DNA from: Agriotes lineatus
Taxonomy: Eukaryota > Arthropoda > Insecta > Coleoptera > Elateridae
NCBI GenBank assembly: GCA_940337035.1
Contig: CALNHX010002810.1
Coordinates: 62,001-126,000, forward strand
Direction of reading: 5' to 3'
DNA: 64,000 nucleotides
In this document: positions 42,576 to 55,389 of the stretch, piece by piece
Layout: each line of letters begins with the position of its first letter
Position numbering within the stretch: position 1 is the stretch's first letter
Program-made: the position numbers and the translations under genes
The notes under the pieces: generated by a model
Told to the model about the DNA's origin: nothing
Databases searched by the model: none
What the model saw: the letters and a program-made list of their open reading frames with translations, nothing else

Positions 42576-43562
42576 ATCGCCAATACAACTTACAGGAAAG
42601 GTAATGGTCTCAATAGAGAGATAAAGTTATTGCCCATGAAATAATACTGATGTAGTTTGGAAATAATGGCAGAATACCAAAAAACCGAATGAACAATCTT
42701 GAGCAAATGGTTTAAAAAATGATTTTCCCGTAGGTATTTTCTAAATATTATTCTGGTAGTAAAATGTTTCTTTATATTTTACCTGGTTTTAAAACGTTTA
42801 TCAGACAGCTCATTAAATTAATTTGGTACAGAAATATTTAGTTATTTATAGTTTACATGTGTTAAAAGCTATAGAAATTTAAAAATATATTTTTATTAGA
42901 CATTGTGAAAAAAACTGGGATTATAATTATTCATTTCGCTCCAAAAAAAAAAAGAACTGTCGCACTTTGTTTCTTATCAAGTAATTACCTCTCTCTACGT
43001 AAATTGTCCTAGTTCACTCAATCGGAATAAGCAATACGTTTAAGAATATAGAAAATACTTTCAGTTTCTCTCTTCGGTTATATTAATTTCTTAGAAAAAA
43101 ATGTTTTAACTTTATCGTTAGCTAGCGACAAAATGGTGATTACTTGTTATTAACCTTGCGGCATATATACAAATTTTATTTGCGCAAGTAGGGTTAATAC
43201 CTGTTCCTAAAAGTAGTACGCAATTAGGTACCACAAAATAGATCAGTAAACAGTAAGAATCCAATAAACGGATTCTTCAATAGTGTAAATTATGTTGACT
43301 ATTCAATTCACCTGTCACCTGTCAAAAAGTGACCAATGAAAATCCAGAATTCTGAAGTTTCTTGACCAATAAAAAAAATATCAGTGGATATATCTTCTTA
43401 GAAGGTAGTCAAGTGACTATTTTAAACAAATGCGATTTTTATTAGAAAAAGTCAATATTAGTGTTCTGTTACTATAGAATTTGCGTAGTTTGTTGCTAGA
43501 TTTACTGAAAACTAATTTGAAAAAGTAGTTTGGTTCATTGAATAGTCCCTCGAATGCCATTC
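42576..43562. other. AT-rich spacer
   Basis: No gene recognised. TTCAATAG near 43277 and ATTGAATAG near 43539 could be remnants of inverted ends, but pairing is short. Confidence 0.35.
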
Positions 43563-43722
43563 TTAGTCACAGTTAAGTAGATTATTTTTGCGGTAGTATC
43601 ACTACTCATGTCCATTGCGCTTGGGATTAGGACTCGTGCTATCGCACTCGTCCTAATCGTACAAAAGCGCAATGGACATTCGTGACACCACTGCAAAAAT
43701 AGTCGGCATAACTTTGACTACT
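43563..43722. repeat. long hairpin with GTGCTATCGCAC centre
   Basis: ATGTCCATTGCGCTT pairs with AAGCGCAATGGACAT, GATTAGGAC with GTCCTAATC, and TATTTTTGC with GCAAAAATA. Weaker pairing runs out to about 43563 and 43722. It has the same general form as the hairpins at 8.9 and 31.0 kb but a different sequence. Confidence 0.85.
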
Positions 43723-44107
43723 CATGGTATTATAAGTGAAAGTATTCATATTTGTCTTATTTTTTCAGTTACCTACCAACCATCACCAGCATATGATCAT
43801 TCCATAGACAAATTGAAGTTAAATATACTACAGGAATTACGTAAGACGTCCAAGTTAGCTAAGAAAATAATACTTCACTGCTGCATCTTCAAAGTACACC
43901 GCCCAGCGCCCACAGTAGAAATTTCAACGCATTGTCGTTCGAGAAGAAGACATAATATAAAATATTGTTCTTAGATAAACTTATGCTGATTTTGTATTTT
44001 TGTTCCATTGATTTTTAGGTTTGTTATTTGTGTGCATTGATTGTAATTGATCGACTTGACGTATATTACATTAATTTAACAAAACGAGTATGATTAGGTA
44101 CTTCTAT

Positions 44108-44317
44108 ACGAAGGGTGAATAACTTTCACAATCTGGTGTGTAAACCAGCCACATTCAGAATATACTCCTACAATCACTCTACAATCATTACTATCTCATG
44201 AAAATATTGTCTTATAGTACCTGCACTCAGCTCCAGAATTATAAAAATCGTTTTTATAATGTAGCTGTCGTAATTGGTAATCTGCTGTAAAAATTTGTTT
44301 AGTTATTCACCCTTCGT
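44108..44317. mobile_element. MITE with perfect 17-bp inverted ends
   Basis: ACGAAGGGTGAATAACT at 44108 and AGTTATTCACCCTTCGT ending at 44317. The 210-bp interior is noncoding. No clear target duplication. Confidence 0.85.
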
Positions 44318-45163
44318 TTTTTGAATGAATGAATGCATGCAGTTTGTCATTACTATTTTGAATAGTTTCGAAAAATTAATAGGCCATTAAACGCCGACAA
44401 CAAACTTTATTTCTTATGACCGCAATATTGAATGTTCATATTTTAAACAGCTTTTATAATTTGGTTATTGATGTAAGTAGGTACAATACTATAAAATAAT
44501 TGAAAACACTTTTCATTGAAAGTTGTTTAAGAAACAATTGCTGCTATCTTTTCAAGTAGGAATCTGACGTGGATGGTTACATTGTTTGCCATATTTTGGA
44601 GTAGGTATAGATGAAAACACGGAAAACGATTTCATTTTACTTTTGCTGCTTTTCCTTTTTTTACTCCTTGATCTAATGCTGTTGTAGATCACTTGGTCGT
44701 CACTTCATTTCAAGTGGGTAGCCACTGAAAACTATAATACACACAATTACAATTTGTGACATATTTAAAATAATTTTTATAATGACGAGATAAGAGATCT
44801 AATTCTACATAAAAAGAACTCCTTGTCAGAGGTTTCATGACTATCTTGGAAAAACTAGAATTGTTGTGCATTGTTGAAAAACAAAAAATGCTACTATTTA
44901 AAATTGTGAGCATCCAGTTTTGTATTGTTTGAGGCTTTCGCGGTTACTCGAATGCTGGGTGTTCATATACAAATACTACGCGGTCTAAGCCGAAATTTCA
45001 TGCTAAAGAGAAGCATCCAGTTTGGCACCAAAGTGAAAACAACTTGACTATCCCTATCCCTACTCCTATTTTATATTCCGACTACACAACCAGTAAATTC
45101 CTATTTGTTTCACTAGCAGTGCAAAAATTAATTGTTTAGTAATATTTAGTTATCCACACATTT

Positions 45164-45496
45164 TAGGGTGTCCGTTATAATACAGATTTTTCAAATTTTT
45201 ATGGAAGTTTTTTATTTGTTTCCATTTAGGAAATGAAGTTTTTTGCTCATTAATTCATCTCGATCAGATTATTTTTCACCCTGCCACAAGCTGTTTGAAA
45301 TTTGTGAAAAAAATCATTTTTTTTGTACGTTTTATTGTGTGTGAAAATATGAACAGACAGAAAGTTGATAGATGTTTATTTGACGGGATTTCATATTATA
45401 TTATATAGAAAATACCATACATAAAACTTTTTGAAATCTATGAAATCCTAGGTAAACTTAAAAATTTTAAAAATTCGTATTATAACAGACACCCTT
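45164..45496. mobile_element. hAT-like MITE with 8-bp duplication
   Basis: TAGGGTGTCCGTTATAATAC at the left and the complement of GTATTATAACAGACACCCTT at the right; the arms extend ~40 bp. ACACATTT is perfectly duplicated at 45156-45163 and 45497-45504. Length 333 bp, noncoding. Confidence 0.92.
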
Positions 45497-45784
45497 ACAC
45501 ATTTCTGCAATTTCTGCCTACGTACCATCTATATCTTATCATTTTGATGATCCCAATAATATTAAAAATTAATGTTTACACCCTCTATCATAATTTCATA
45601 TATTAGTTTTTAAAGCGCTTCTTAATGATTGGTAATTAATTAAGCTTAGTTAATTTTATTTACTATTTAAAATAATACTTAATTCAATTATTACTGTTAA
45701 AGTTGTAGTTTAACTATTCATTTCAGTAGCATAGAATGGAGTTTTATCTACATATTTATTTTATTTATTTATAAACCATGTCAC

Positions 45785-45934
45785 CACTGCATTGTTAGTA
45801 GCACTGGCAAGCTATGTCAAATTCGAGATTTGCAGGTTAAGTTTTTCGTCAGTCTGTGTCAAACAACACACAAAACATAACCTACTAGCCTCCAATTTGA
45901 CATAGACTGACAATACACTTCAGTACTGCCAAAC
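45785..45934. mobile_element. palindromic MITE, family B copy 3
   Basis: The core CTATGTCAAATTCGAG...AATTTGACATAGACTGAC and the right end ACACTTCAGTACTGCCAAAC match copies 1 and 2. The left arm is more decayed. The flank after the right end (GTATAACATGAA) resembles that of copy 1 (GCATAACATCAA), so the true element may be slightly longer. Confidence 0.8.
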
Positions 45935-46053
45935 GTATAACATGAATCACTTTCCAAATTGTCACTATGACTTTTCATGGCTGTCAATAACAAAATTTGT
46001 TTTTTTTAGGTATTTATTGATTAATGAAATTATAAGAATTGAATAAAATTTTA

Positions 46054-46172
46054 TATTATACACGACGATCAAGTTATTATTATCCACTGTTGAATCATTA
46101 ACGTCTCGACTTCATCTAGACGTTAAAACGATTCACTCCTCAATAAAATTTAACTATCGTCTTGTATAATAA
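46054..46172. repeat. hairpin with AACGTCT stem
   Basis: TATTATACACGACGAT pairs with ATCGTCTTGTATAATA. Inside, TGAATCATTAACGTCT pairs with AGACGTTAAAACGATTCA around the loop CGACTTCATCT. Confidence 0.8.
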
Positions 46173-47421
46173 ATAACTATAAAAACGCCGAATAAAATGT
46201 TATATTGTTCTGTTTTATGTAAGTCGAAAATGTATGTAATACTAAAATCGAAGAATTTAATAAATGAATTATAAAAATAACTTGTTGGAAATTATTATGT
46301 GTTATCTGAATACCGCTGTTGTATTTCGATAAATATGAGTGTAAATTAATACCATGATTTGAGATACAACGAATTAGTGTGTGGTGATGTAGAAGTTAAT
46401 ATTGCAGTACATAGTAATTACGTAATACTAGTTCTAGTACACTAAACTAAATTTTTAATGCATTGGAAAAAGTTATGCAACCCATTATACTAGTCAACTA
46501 ATACTATTTTTTTTAAATTTAATTTTAGGGGTCGGATTCTAACGTAGGTTCTGTTTGATGGTGTCAACTTGTCATTTGCTCTTTGCACCTCATAAATTTA
46601 TAGATAAAAAATGTCTAGAAGGAAATATACACGTCGCAACAGTAATAGACTATAATTCTGTTTTATTTTCTTATTTTATAATTAACATTAAACAAATCGA
46701 TGACATTAATCGAACTGTCATAAGATAAGCATTAAAAAATAGAGTATAGTGGCATTCATTCTGGACGCTTTTAATGAATTTGCTCGATTCACTGTTCATA
46801 AAGTTAATTCTGAAATTCTATAGGCTACCCACATTAATTTTTAAAGTGGGTTTTAATACATTTCTTAATTTTTAAACATGTTTAAATATTGAATTAAGAC
46901 ACCATAAATTTAATATAAAACGAGCGTTAATTTAGGATACCAGAAAAGCATTTTTTGCCAACATAAATAAGAAATGAAGAAGTTATAAGTGTCCAGAATT
47001 AATGTCTCTTGTGTAGTATGTTGGCTACACAAAATGGTAAATATAAAAATATGTTTAAAAGTGAGATTTTCATATTAACAATAGCAACTATATTAAAATA
47101 GTATAATACATTATAATACAGATTGTCTAGTGATGTTATATCTAACTAGTAAAATATCTTTTATCATTGTTTACCTGAAAAACTGACCAAAAACCAAATT
47201 TTGCATTTAAATTTATCCTAGATAACAACCTTTTCGACAATATGTGGTCAAAACGACCTTTAGATATACAACAGTGTTAATTTTATATGTACTGTTAGTT
47301 TTGACTACTTTATCCAAGATCCCAACACTTTATAGAAGAAGCAAATTTTAAGTAGGCAAAATCCACGGTACATATATATATAACTATCGTAGCGCCAGTT
47401 GTTGAAATAGACACTATACAT

Positions 47422-47456
<35 letters not shown>

Positions 47457-50400
47457 TTAAGCAATGCATGTGTGAAGTAGAATTGCCAGAGTTATAGAAT
47501 TAAGAGATCTGTGCAATTTTTTGCCAGTTTATAAAAATTATTTTAAACTGTATCAGAGGCGAACACCTGTAAAGGCTGTTTTATGACGCGACATGACGTT
47601 AAAAGCAGGACAAAGTTCTTGGTTTGTGGCGGTTTGAACCTCCCAGTTGTGAAGGGTAATAAATGCATTTTTATAAATCATGGAGCTACAATTTATTGTT
47701 GTGACCAGCACGAGCAAGCCTTTTCTTAAAGCCTACGATCCTTTCCCTTCCCACTGAGCTAATTCGTGCACTTTTAGGCTTGTTAGGGTAAACTAAATAT
47801 TCCCTGTAACAACCAAGTGACACGACTGTTTGTGACAGAAATGACAGCTAAATAAAATGGTAACACCTCTTTTGTGACCCATAACCAAATAATCCAGCAA
47901 ATGAAATTGTTGGGACGAATAAATGCAGAAAAATCACTGAAATTTATATGGGAAGCAAAAGCGCAAAAGACAAAACTTGACGAAGTGACAGTATTGAAAG
48001 TTCTGAAAGAAAGCAACAGAGAATGGAAAAAGGCTATCAACTTGACAAAAGAAAAAAACAATTGAACAGGTGCGTGCAAAAATTAGATTGATTTTATTAC
48101 CTCATCTGTAGAGAAGGTTTATTGATTATGCGTATTGCTATCTAATTATAATCGCTCTCTTATATTTTATTATTTTTATTATTTGTAATTAAATAAATAA
48201 ATAGTAACCGCACCACGCGGAGGGGAATCCCAGAGATAAATCACCGACTAACCATCGCCAAGAACTGTTTACATTATCAAACTGTACAGGTTCTTTACGT
48301 TATCGGGCCGTTTGTTTGATCCTATAGTATACATTTTTTGTTTACATTAGCGTAATGTTTTTATTATCCGATGATTACGTTATCGAGCGCTTGCTGTATT
48401 TTTATCAACGAAATTAATTAAAAACGGAGAGCTAAAACTACACACAAGGTTTCGACTTGACTTCCCCAATAAACAGCAACAATTGACACTCTAGGTCACC
48501 ATACCAACATGTTCTACAATTGTTTTAGTAAGTTTTTACAATCTTTGATCCTTAACTTTTAAATGTTTTCTTAAATATCATTCAAGAACATTTTAACCGC
48601 ACTTTGGTTGCATTTTTCACTTTTAGTTTGCACTTTCTTGTAGTCTTCTTTAATTCTCAAGTTTTTTTCAAATGCTCTTTGCATAATTATGCCTTCTTAC
48701 ACTGCTTAATAACCGTTTAGCTGCGTTATCGATTGTTGGCATTATGATATCAATACAAAACACTGCATAAAACTTCTGTGACGCTTCGAAACACCTTTGT
48801 ACATAAGCGAATTCATTATCGTGTCTTGACGTTACACAATTAATTTGTCAGTCATCGCAAATTAGCTACATTTGCCATACCAAGCACAAATATTAAATTC
48901 AAACTGAACGCAACCCCGACGATACCGTTTTATTAAATTACTAACCTATTTTAATTAAATTACAGTTATTGCTAAACATGTCTTATGTAATTATCAATGT
49001 TTACTAATGACTTATATTGTTGCAATCAATACAATACCAATTCTGGACCTATTTGAATCTTTTCTTAGTCTTCGTACGTTAGCAATGCAGCCAGAATTGC
49101 TGTAAGTATTATGCCATTACAGTATATATAATATACTTCGAGCCAAGGAACGTTCATACCAAAATTTAAGAATTTTTTCAAATGTTTCTTAATTTACAAA
49201 ACTGTTATTTAAACGTCGTATACGAGAACTATCTTCCGACATTACCACTTCCCCTCCATTTACATTATATATCACACACTAATATTTTATTATTATTTAT
49301 AGTACCATATTAACCTAATTCGCTATTCCACGTTTAAACAATTTCTCTCCAAATTACGAGAGCTCTAGTCGATAGTGTGCATCTCGATTTATTATGGTAG
49401 AGAGCAACGTGGCGTGCATACCTAATCGTTTTCAATTTCACACCCATGCGTACGAAACCATAGTGGGCGGAGGTAATGAAGCAAACCCTCCCTGTGTTTT
49501 AATTAAGCTTGTAACAAAAAAAATTGGAACGGTTTGCTAAACCCGTTCCTTTAAAGGTATTATCTAAATTGGGCTTAATTTTAATTAAAGCAATTATCAC
49601 GACGTTTTCCTTCTACTGTATCTGCAAAGCGAGATAAGAAACAGTCTTCAACTGAAATACATTAAATCAACTGTTTCTATAAACGAATTGTAATGAACGT
49701 TTCTCGAACAACAGAACAATGCATGCCTCTGCGATATTATTTTTCTAAGAAGCATTCTTGATATGTAACAAGTTGTGTCACTCTGTCTACTCATATAAAA
49801 CAACTTCGGCCGTAAAAAGCAAATAAAACCGAACTTTTGGCATCTAAATTGCGAGGAGGTGCAGTTTCATGTTTGTATTGGATTTCGGCTACTGAAACTT
49901 GGAGGCCGAAGTAATATATATTTGGGATCAGATCGGAATATAAATACGGTGTGTAAAGCCCTTCACCGGTTTGATTCTGTGAAGAGATTTAAAAATTTTA
50001 TGGGCAAGCAATACACAATTAGGATGAAAAGGTAATAAGAAGCGGTCCAAGATAATTTAAACCTCCAACAAGACGTTAACTTGGAATAAGAATTGACAGC
50101 TGTAAGTCCCAGTGACGAGGGTTGCTTTTAGGCAATTGCTGTTCTCTGATTTTCCAACCCCTTTTTCATATCATATGCAGAGTAGTCACTTAGTGAACTT
50201 TTGTTCTTCCACGATGCAAAATTTAGAGTGTATAGATCTAGCTACCACTCACATCTCAGGTTCCTGTGAGCTCATTACATTTACTCCAATGTTATTTTGT
50301 TGATTAATTTTTCATTTGATTGAAACTTCTTACCGACTAAGAATTTATTCAGGTTTTAGAACAAAAAGTAATCGCTGCGAGTCAGATCAGCAGAATACGA

Positions 50401-50534
50401 TGAATCGGGGACCAATAATTAGAAATGCAATTCAGCAAGTTTTTCGGTGGCGAATTACGCAGTATGACACGGGGCGTTATCATGTTGGAATAATGGTGCC
50501 GTTGTTCTGAAAACTTGATCTAAAATTTTTCCAA
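46173..50534. other. AT-rich spacer, no recognised gene
   Basis: Apart from the TA microsatellite, nothing identifiable. A lysine-rich 63-codon frame at 47874-48065 and frames at 50.1-50.5 kb lack family resemblance. A small GGAACGG...CCGTTCC hairpin lies near 49537-49561. Confidence 0.4.
47424..47454. repeat. (AT)n microsatellite
   Basis: About 15 AT units. Confidence 0.95.
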
Positions 50535-50876
50535 CTATGTGCAATCATACTCTAGTGCCCTTTCAAAAACAATTAAGGGTATACCCTTGGTATCCCAAAA
50601 TATAAACAGCACCATTGTCCTACCGATGGAACCCCCTTCGCCGTCTTTGATGTGATGAACCAGGATGTGTCCACTCTTATCGATAGGTTTTTGGGTGTGT
50701 AGGAAATCCTTGGAATCCCGCTTAAATAAGCCAAAATAGTGAACTGATATGCTTTTGCTCCGAATACAGCAATCGAGGTACTCAAACAGCCAAGATTCAT
50801 ATTTAAAGTAATTTTTGAAGTAACCGCGGTGACGGCCGTCCACAGCGTGAGTCATCATCACGGCTCTGACGTCCAC
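50535..50876 (-). pseudogene. mariner transposase fragment
   Basis: A 113-codon frame on the minus strand. Residues ~75-100 (GGSIGRTMVLFIFWDTKGIP, then LIVFERA) match the mariner block containing the second catalytic Asp (consensus V-F-W-D-x-x-G-I). Upstream residues fit a decayed linker and first-Asp region, but that Asp is not recognisable. No terminal repeats were found. It is unrelated in strand to the mariner piece at 54.9 kb but may be the same family. Confidence 0.5.
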
Positions 50877-50994
50877 GCTTGAATATCAGACCCCACCTGT
50901 TTACTGTTTGCGGTAGCTGGGACTCTTTCCCTAACGCATCGTCTGTATCAGATTGTATAGCGCCTACATAATCGCGTCAATAAACCCTTTTTCT

Positions 50995-52489
50995 CGGAAG
51001 TCCTCAGAAACAGCTCCGATTTTGATGATTTTTTTTTAAACTTTGTTTTTTATATTATTTGAAATGAGAAACCTTCTGAAGCGGGGACGAAATGATTTAT
51101 ATTGTTTAAAAAATATGTATGATAATTATGTAGAATTTTTTTTTATATCATATCCATTGAAAATTAGGAAAAAAGAGGTATTTATGATATGTTTTCATAT
51201 TACTATTGAAAATAATCGTTATATATTAATATAAAAACAATTCTTATAAAAAAAAATTTTTATAAACAATTAAGTATAAGTTATTATTGTGTAACAATGA
51301 GATAAAATTAATTTATTGAAAAAAATTAGGAAAAGTTTATTAATTGTAGAATTTTTTTTTATTAATTTTTGTACAAAAAAATTAATTTAAATTTTCATCT
51401 AAACTATACGTTTCGGAGACCTCATCTTCTTCAAGTGGTTTTACAAAGAGTTCATTCAACAAAAACAATGTTAATGAAATATGTAAATATTAAAAAAGAT
51501 TATCTTTTCTTTATTCATGCATTCACCGGATCTGCTTTCTACAACAAAGGTAAAAATATTTTTACTAAAATTTTTAATGACGATCAGAAGTTACGTGCAG
51601 CAGCTGAAACTTTTATGGTTGAAGAGCAATGTGAAGAAGTGCTATTTGATGAAGGATTTAATTGTATTCTTACAATGTATGGTGCTAAAACTTCCAAGAG
51701 TTTGAACGAACTGCGATATAAACGTTTCACAACATTAGCTTCAAAAAATAAAAGCGTACAACTTAATTCCTTACCTCCGACAGAAGATGCAGCAAAACAA
51801 CATATTAAGAGAGTCTACTTACAAGTCCAACAATGGAAAAAGAATTCTTCAATATCTTCTGAAGAATGGGGTTGGCAAAGAGATAATTATTTAAAACCAA
51901 TCAAAATGACGCAACCAGCAGCACCTGATAACGTTTTAAAAATCATATTTTGCTCTTGCAAAACAGGATGTGGTTCAGCGTGTGGCTGCAGAAAAAGTGG
52001 TCTTCATTGCTCCTGCCTGCATTGTTTGCAGTGGAAGTGACTGCAATAACCACCCACCACTTGAAGAAGACGAGATCTCCGAAACGTATAGTTTAGATGA
52101 AAATTAAAATTTCTTTTTTTGCACAAAAATTAATTTAAAAAATTCTACAATTAATAGTTTTCCAAATTTTTTTCCATAAATTAACTTTATCTCATTGTTC
52201 CACAATAATAACTTATACTTGATTTTTTATATAAAAAAAATTGTTTATAAGAATTGTTTGTATATTAATATATAACAATTATTTTCAATAGTAATATGAA
52301 AACATATCATAAATATCTCTTTTTTCATAATTTTCAATGGATATGGTATAAAAAAAATCTACATAATTATCATACATATTGTTTAAACAATATAAATAGT
52401 TTCGTCCCCGCTCCACAAGGTTTCTGATTTCAAATAATATAAAAAACACATTTTTTTTAAATCAAAATCGGAGCTGTTGAGGACTTCCG
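50995..52489. mobile_element. foldback-type element with ~440-bp TIRs carrying a CXC-domain ORF
   Basis: CGGAAGTCCTCA at 50995 and TGAGGACTTCCG ending at 52489 start inverted arms of 445 bp (to 51439) and 434 bp (from 52056). Pairing includes AGCTCCGATTTTGAT, GAAGCGGGGACGAAA, AACATATCATAAATA and finally ACTATACGTTTCGGAGACCT. The arms are ~80% A+T and differ by scattered mismatches and small indels. The 616-bp centre holds most of one ORF. No transposase is encoded and no target duplication was identified. Confidence 0.88.
51369..52040 (+). CDS. Tesmin/TSO1-like CXC-domain protein, captured fragment
   Basis: A 223-codon open frame. Residues ~1-30 come from the terminal inverted repeat and are unlikely to be ancestral; a more natural start is the Met near 51474, before KYVNIKKDYLFFIHAFTG. 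Middle residues (FYNKGKNIFTKIF, TMYGAKTSKSLNELRYKRF, LPPTEDAAKQHIKRVYLQVQ) match an insect multi-copy protein family of unknown function. The C-terminus has a Cys-rich CXC-like module (FCSCKTGCGSACGCRKSGLH, then CSCLHC) that in other proteins binds zinc and DNA. From memory of the family, a few residues after HAFTG appear to be missing. The frame is intact through the whole 616-bp centre. Expression and function are unknown. Confidence 0.7.
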   Translation: MYKKINLNFHLNYTFRRPHLLQVVLQRVHSTKTMLMKYVNIKKDYLFFIHAFTGSAFYNKGKNIFTKIFNDDQKLRAAAETFMVEEQCEEVLFDEGFNCILTMYGAKTSKSLNELRYKRFTTLASKNKSVQLNSLPPTEDAAKQHIKRVYLQVQQWKKNSSISSEEWGWQRDNYLKPIKMTQPAAPDNVLKIIFCSCKTGCGSACGCRKSGLHCSCLHCLQWK

Positions 52490-54904
52490 AAGATTGCCTG
52501 TTTTATGTATTCATTGACGAGACTAACAATTTAGCACTACTTTATGAGGTATTTAATCGTGGCGCAAATTTCAATTTTATCAATTTTTAAAAATGGGAAC
52601 GTCTTCGAAAATATACCAATTATTCGATGGCAGTGCCATCTGTACTCGTTCAGACAATATTGCATACACAACTCGTATTTAGTGAAAAGCAGAAATAAGA
52701 AACATGCTTGGTTTCTAATTAAAACAGTAAAAGACAAAATAAAACTTATTATTACTATCAAAAATTGCTCTCTATTTATTAAGTTGTAATGTGAATGAAT
52801 TTACTTTTTAATAAGCCAGGCTTACCAGATGAATACTTTGTATATACAATTTTGTTACTACTTTAAATAAATGAGTGCATTAGCGTTAATTACACAATCG
52901 AAGGAGAACTCCATAGAAAGCAGAAACACTCTTCACAAGTCATTTCCAAATTGCTGTATAATTGCTCAATTACACAGTTTATTTCACTTAAAGTGCAAAA
53001 GTTATAGCAGCAATTAGGAAAGCGGAACAAGGGAATGCCAAAGTTCGAGCTCTGCAATTATTTATTGTAAGTCTGTTGTTTTATTAATTATGCATGTTTA
53101 GAAAATATATCCGGCGAATCTAATAAATAAGCAAAAGGTATCTGCAGAAATTGAGCGTTATAAAATTGAATGACAGTGCAAGGGTATAAATTGATTTAAA
53201 TGTTAACATCATTGACGTTTAAAAACGCACAAATCTAAGTAAAGGAAATAATTTTATTTTTTTAACAAGCAGTTACAATATAATCCTTGAATACAGCAAT
53301 AACTCCTAAGCTTATTCAAGCATTCCGATTACAATGTTATTTAATTTCTAGCCGGGAAGTGCGATTTTGAGATGCTGAGTTGAAGAATTTCACAATGAAC
53401 ATTCTTGATTCGATTCATTAGCAACGATTCGTCCTTTTTAAAATATAATTTAATTAGCCAGTTCCTCATAAATCCAAGCTGATGGTTACTAATGAGCATT
53501 TTCCTCTTTAATTCCACGAATTTCTAATTCACTTTGTTTCCTCATAGTCGCCCATAAACAAGCCATCAAAATTAAATCAAACATGCTCCATTTAGAAACA
53601 AACACTAGTTTGGCGGTTTTCTAAAGCGGCATAATTATTCACATGTGTTTTACTATAAAAAAGTTACAGTGGGTAGGCGTTTATAGAAAGACGCATTTTA
53701 TGAAATGATAATAAAAATAGTGATGGTCGGTAACATCTGCAGATATCATAAAATATCTGCCAAAGGCTTAATATTGTTCATTTTATTATCGCACGATAAG
53801 GTGACGAAAGTTTTAGAGATTTTTAACCAAAACGTAATTTTATAAAAATCATTTTACGATTTCTGTCAACTTGATTTTTAATTGTGGTTATAAACTGTGC
53901 TCTATGTCAAAACTATAAAATTTCATACAGACAAAAAGTGGATTTTATTATTAATGACATTATTTCCATATACTGTTACAATTAGAGGAAAACGTCATTA
54001 CAGATGATCGACTACCCCCAAATCGCCCCTGTAATGTAGCATTAACTCTAATTATTATTAATGGCATTGGTATTTATTTCGACTAATCATTGTGATTTAA
54101 TTGGTTTCAAGTTTGGTCCATTAGCAACTTACTATTAAATAACTTTTTGGAAAGTATAATACCTACAAGCACAAGAAAAAAATTATTATAGGAGCAAATA
54201 CTATTACAATTATATTAATAAGAACGTTTTGTACTATCAGTAATACTAAGGAGGTTTTAAAATAATTTGTTAAGAATTGACTAGACTTACAGATGTAAAT
54301 AACATTTGCCATTTCAGTTTACATGTTTAATTTTTCTTTGTTTTGTTATATAGTTACATGTTGTTCTTTGTCATTTAACCTAAAATTGAAATGCGTCCGT
54401 ATTTAGTCCTACTGTTCTTATTTTCTCATATGTTTGCAATACTGCGAAACGCTGCTAATAGAATATTAAATTTTATCTATAGTTCTCGCTGTAACATTAG
54501 AACATTTAATTAGTTAATAAACATTTTGTTACGCCGAATCTGTTTTTAAATTGATTACTAATTCAAATAATCAAATCGCTATATACATTTCGATGAAGTA
54601 CAATTGTATAAAAATTATAGATAAAGAGCATAAGCTTAAATACAATAACTATTTTAACTGTGAAAGAAACAAATCACACATACAGAAGGTGGATGAAGAA
54701 AAACTATAGATACAGTCCATAATTATTCATACTGGAAGTGGGATATAGGTCCATGACATAGTCGTACTGACTAAGATGAAGAAGATATGTTGATGTATAA
54801 GAGACATGCTCGACTAATGTTATAAAAACAAAAGCATAAATTCAGAGCAATTTGTCTTGTGCGAGTACCTTAGTGGTGTTTCCGTTAAATAGAATGAGTT
54901 GAAA
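52490..54904. other. AT-rich spacer, no recognised gene
   Basis: Only short overlapping frames (52.5-52.8 kb on both strands) without similarity. No inverted-repeat element was recognised. Confidence 0.4.
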
Positions 54905-55090
54905 TGCGAGTCGTGATTAAATAATTCGTAAAGAAGGGTTTAAAAGCAGCTGGCACGGACTATATGTTGGGGCAAGACTTTCCGTCAGTGAACATATGAG
55001 CTCTTTTCTTCAAGCGTGGACGCCAGAGCTGTGAAGATGACTCCCGCACTGAGCGCCCGACAATCGCTATTACTTCAAAACGAATGACAC
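54905..55090 (+). pseudogene. mariner transposase N-terminal fragment
   Basis: Translated across one frame change, the stretch shows the mariner N-terminus. A helix reads RVVIK.FVKKGLKAAGTDYM, then LGQDFPSV, followed by the second helix-turn-helix end FKRGRQSCEDDSRTERPTIA, whose EDDPRSGRP-like motif is diagnostic. The catalytic domain is absent and a LINE remnant begins 250 bp downstream. No terminal repeat is visible. Confidence 0.65.
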
Positions 55091-55389
55091 TTAGGTTTAC
55101 CACTACACACTAGAAACCAAACAACAGTAGATGGCACGAAAATATCCAGATTTACCGAGAGCAATAGAGGCGAAGGGAGTTCCAGCGGTCAAAAAAGTGA
55201 TGGTGTCCATATTCTAGAATGTCAAGGGTATAACCTTAATTAACTATGCATTTTGAAAAAGGAATTACAATAAACGCTTATTATACATTCCTGGAAAAAA
55301 TCAATACAAAATAAGTATAGGTCAAGAGAGAAGTAAGGCAAATATGCGTAATCTTCTCATTGCTATTTAACATCTAATTCGAGGAAATA

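Noticed and set aside
47874..48065. Lysine-rich 63-codon ORF
   Set aside because: Single short frame with an antisense frame of similar length and no recognisable relative.
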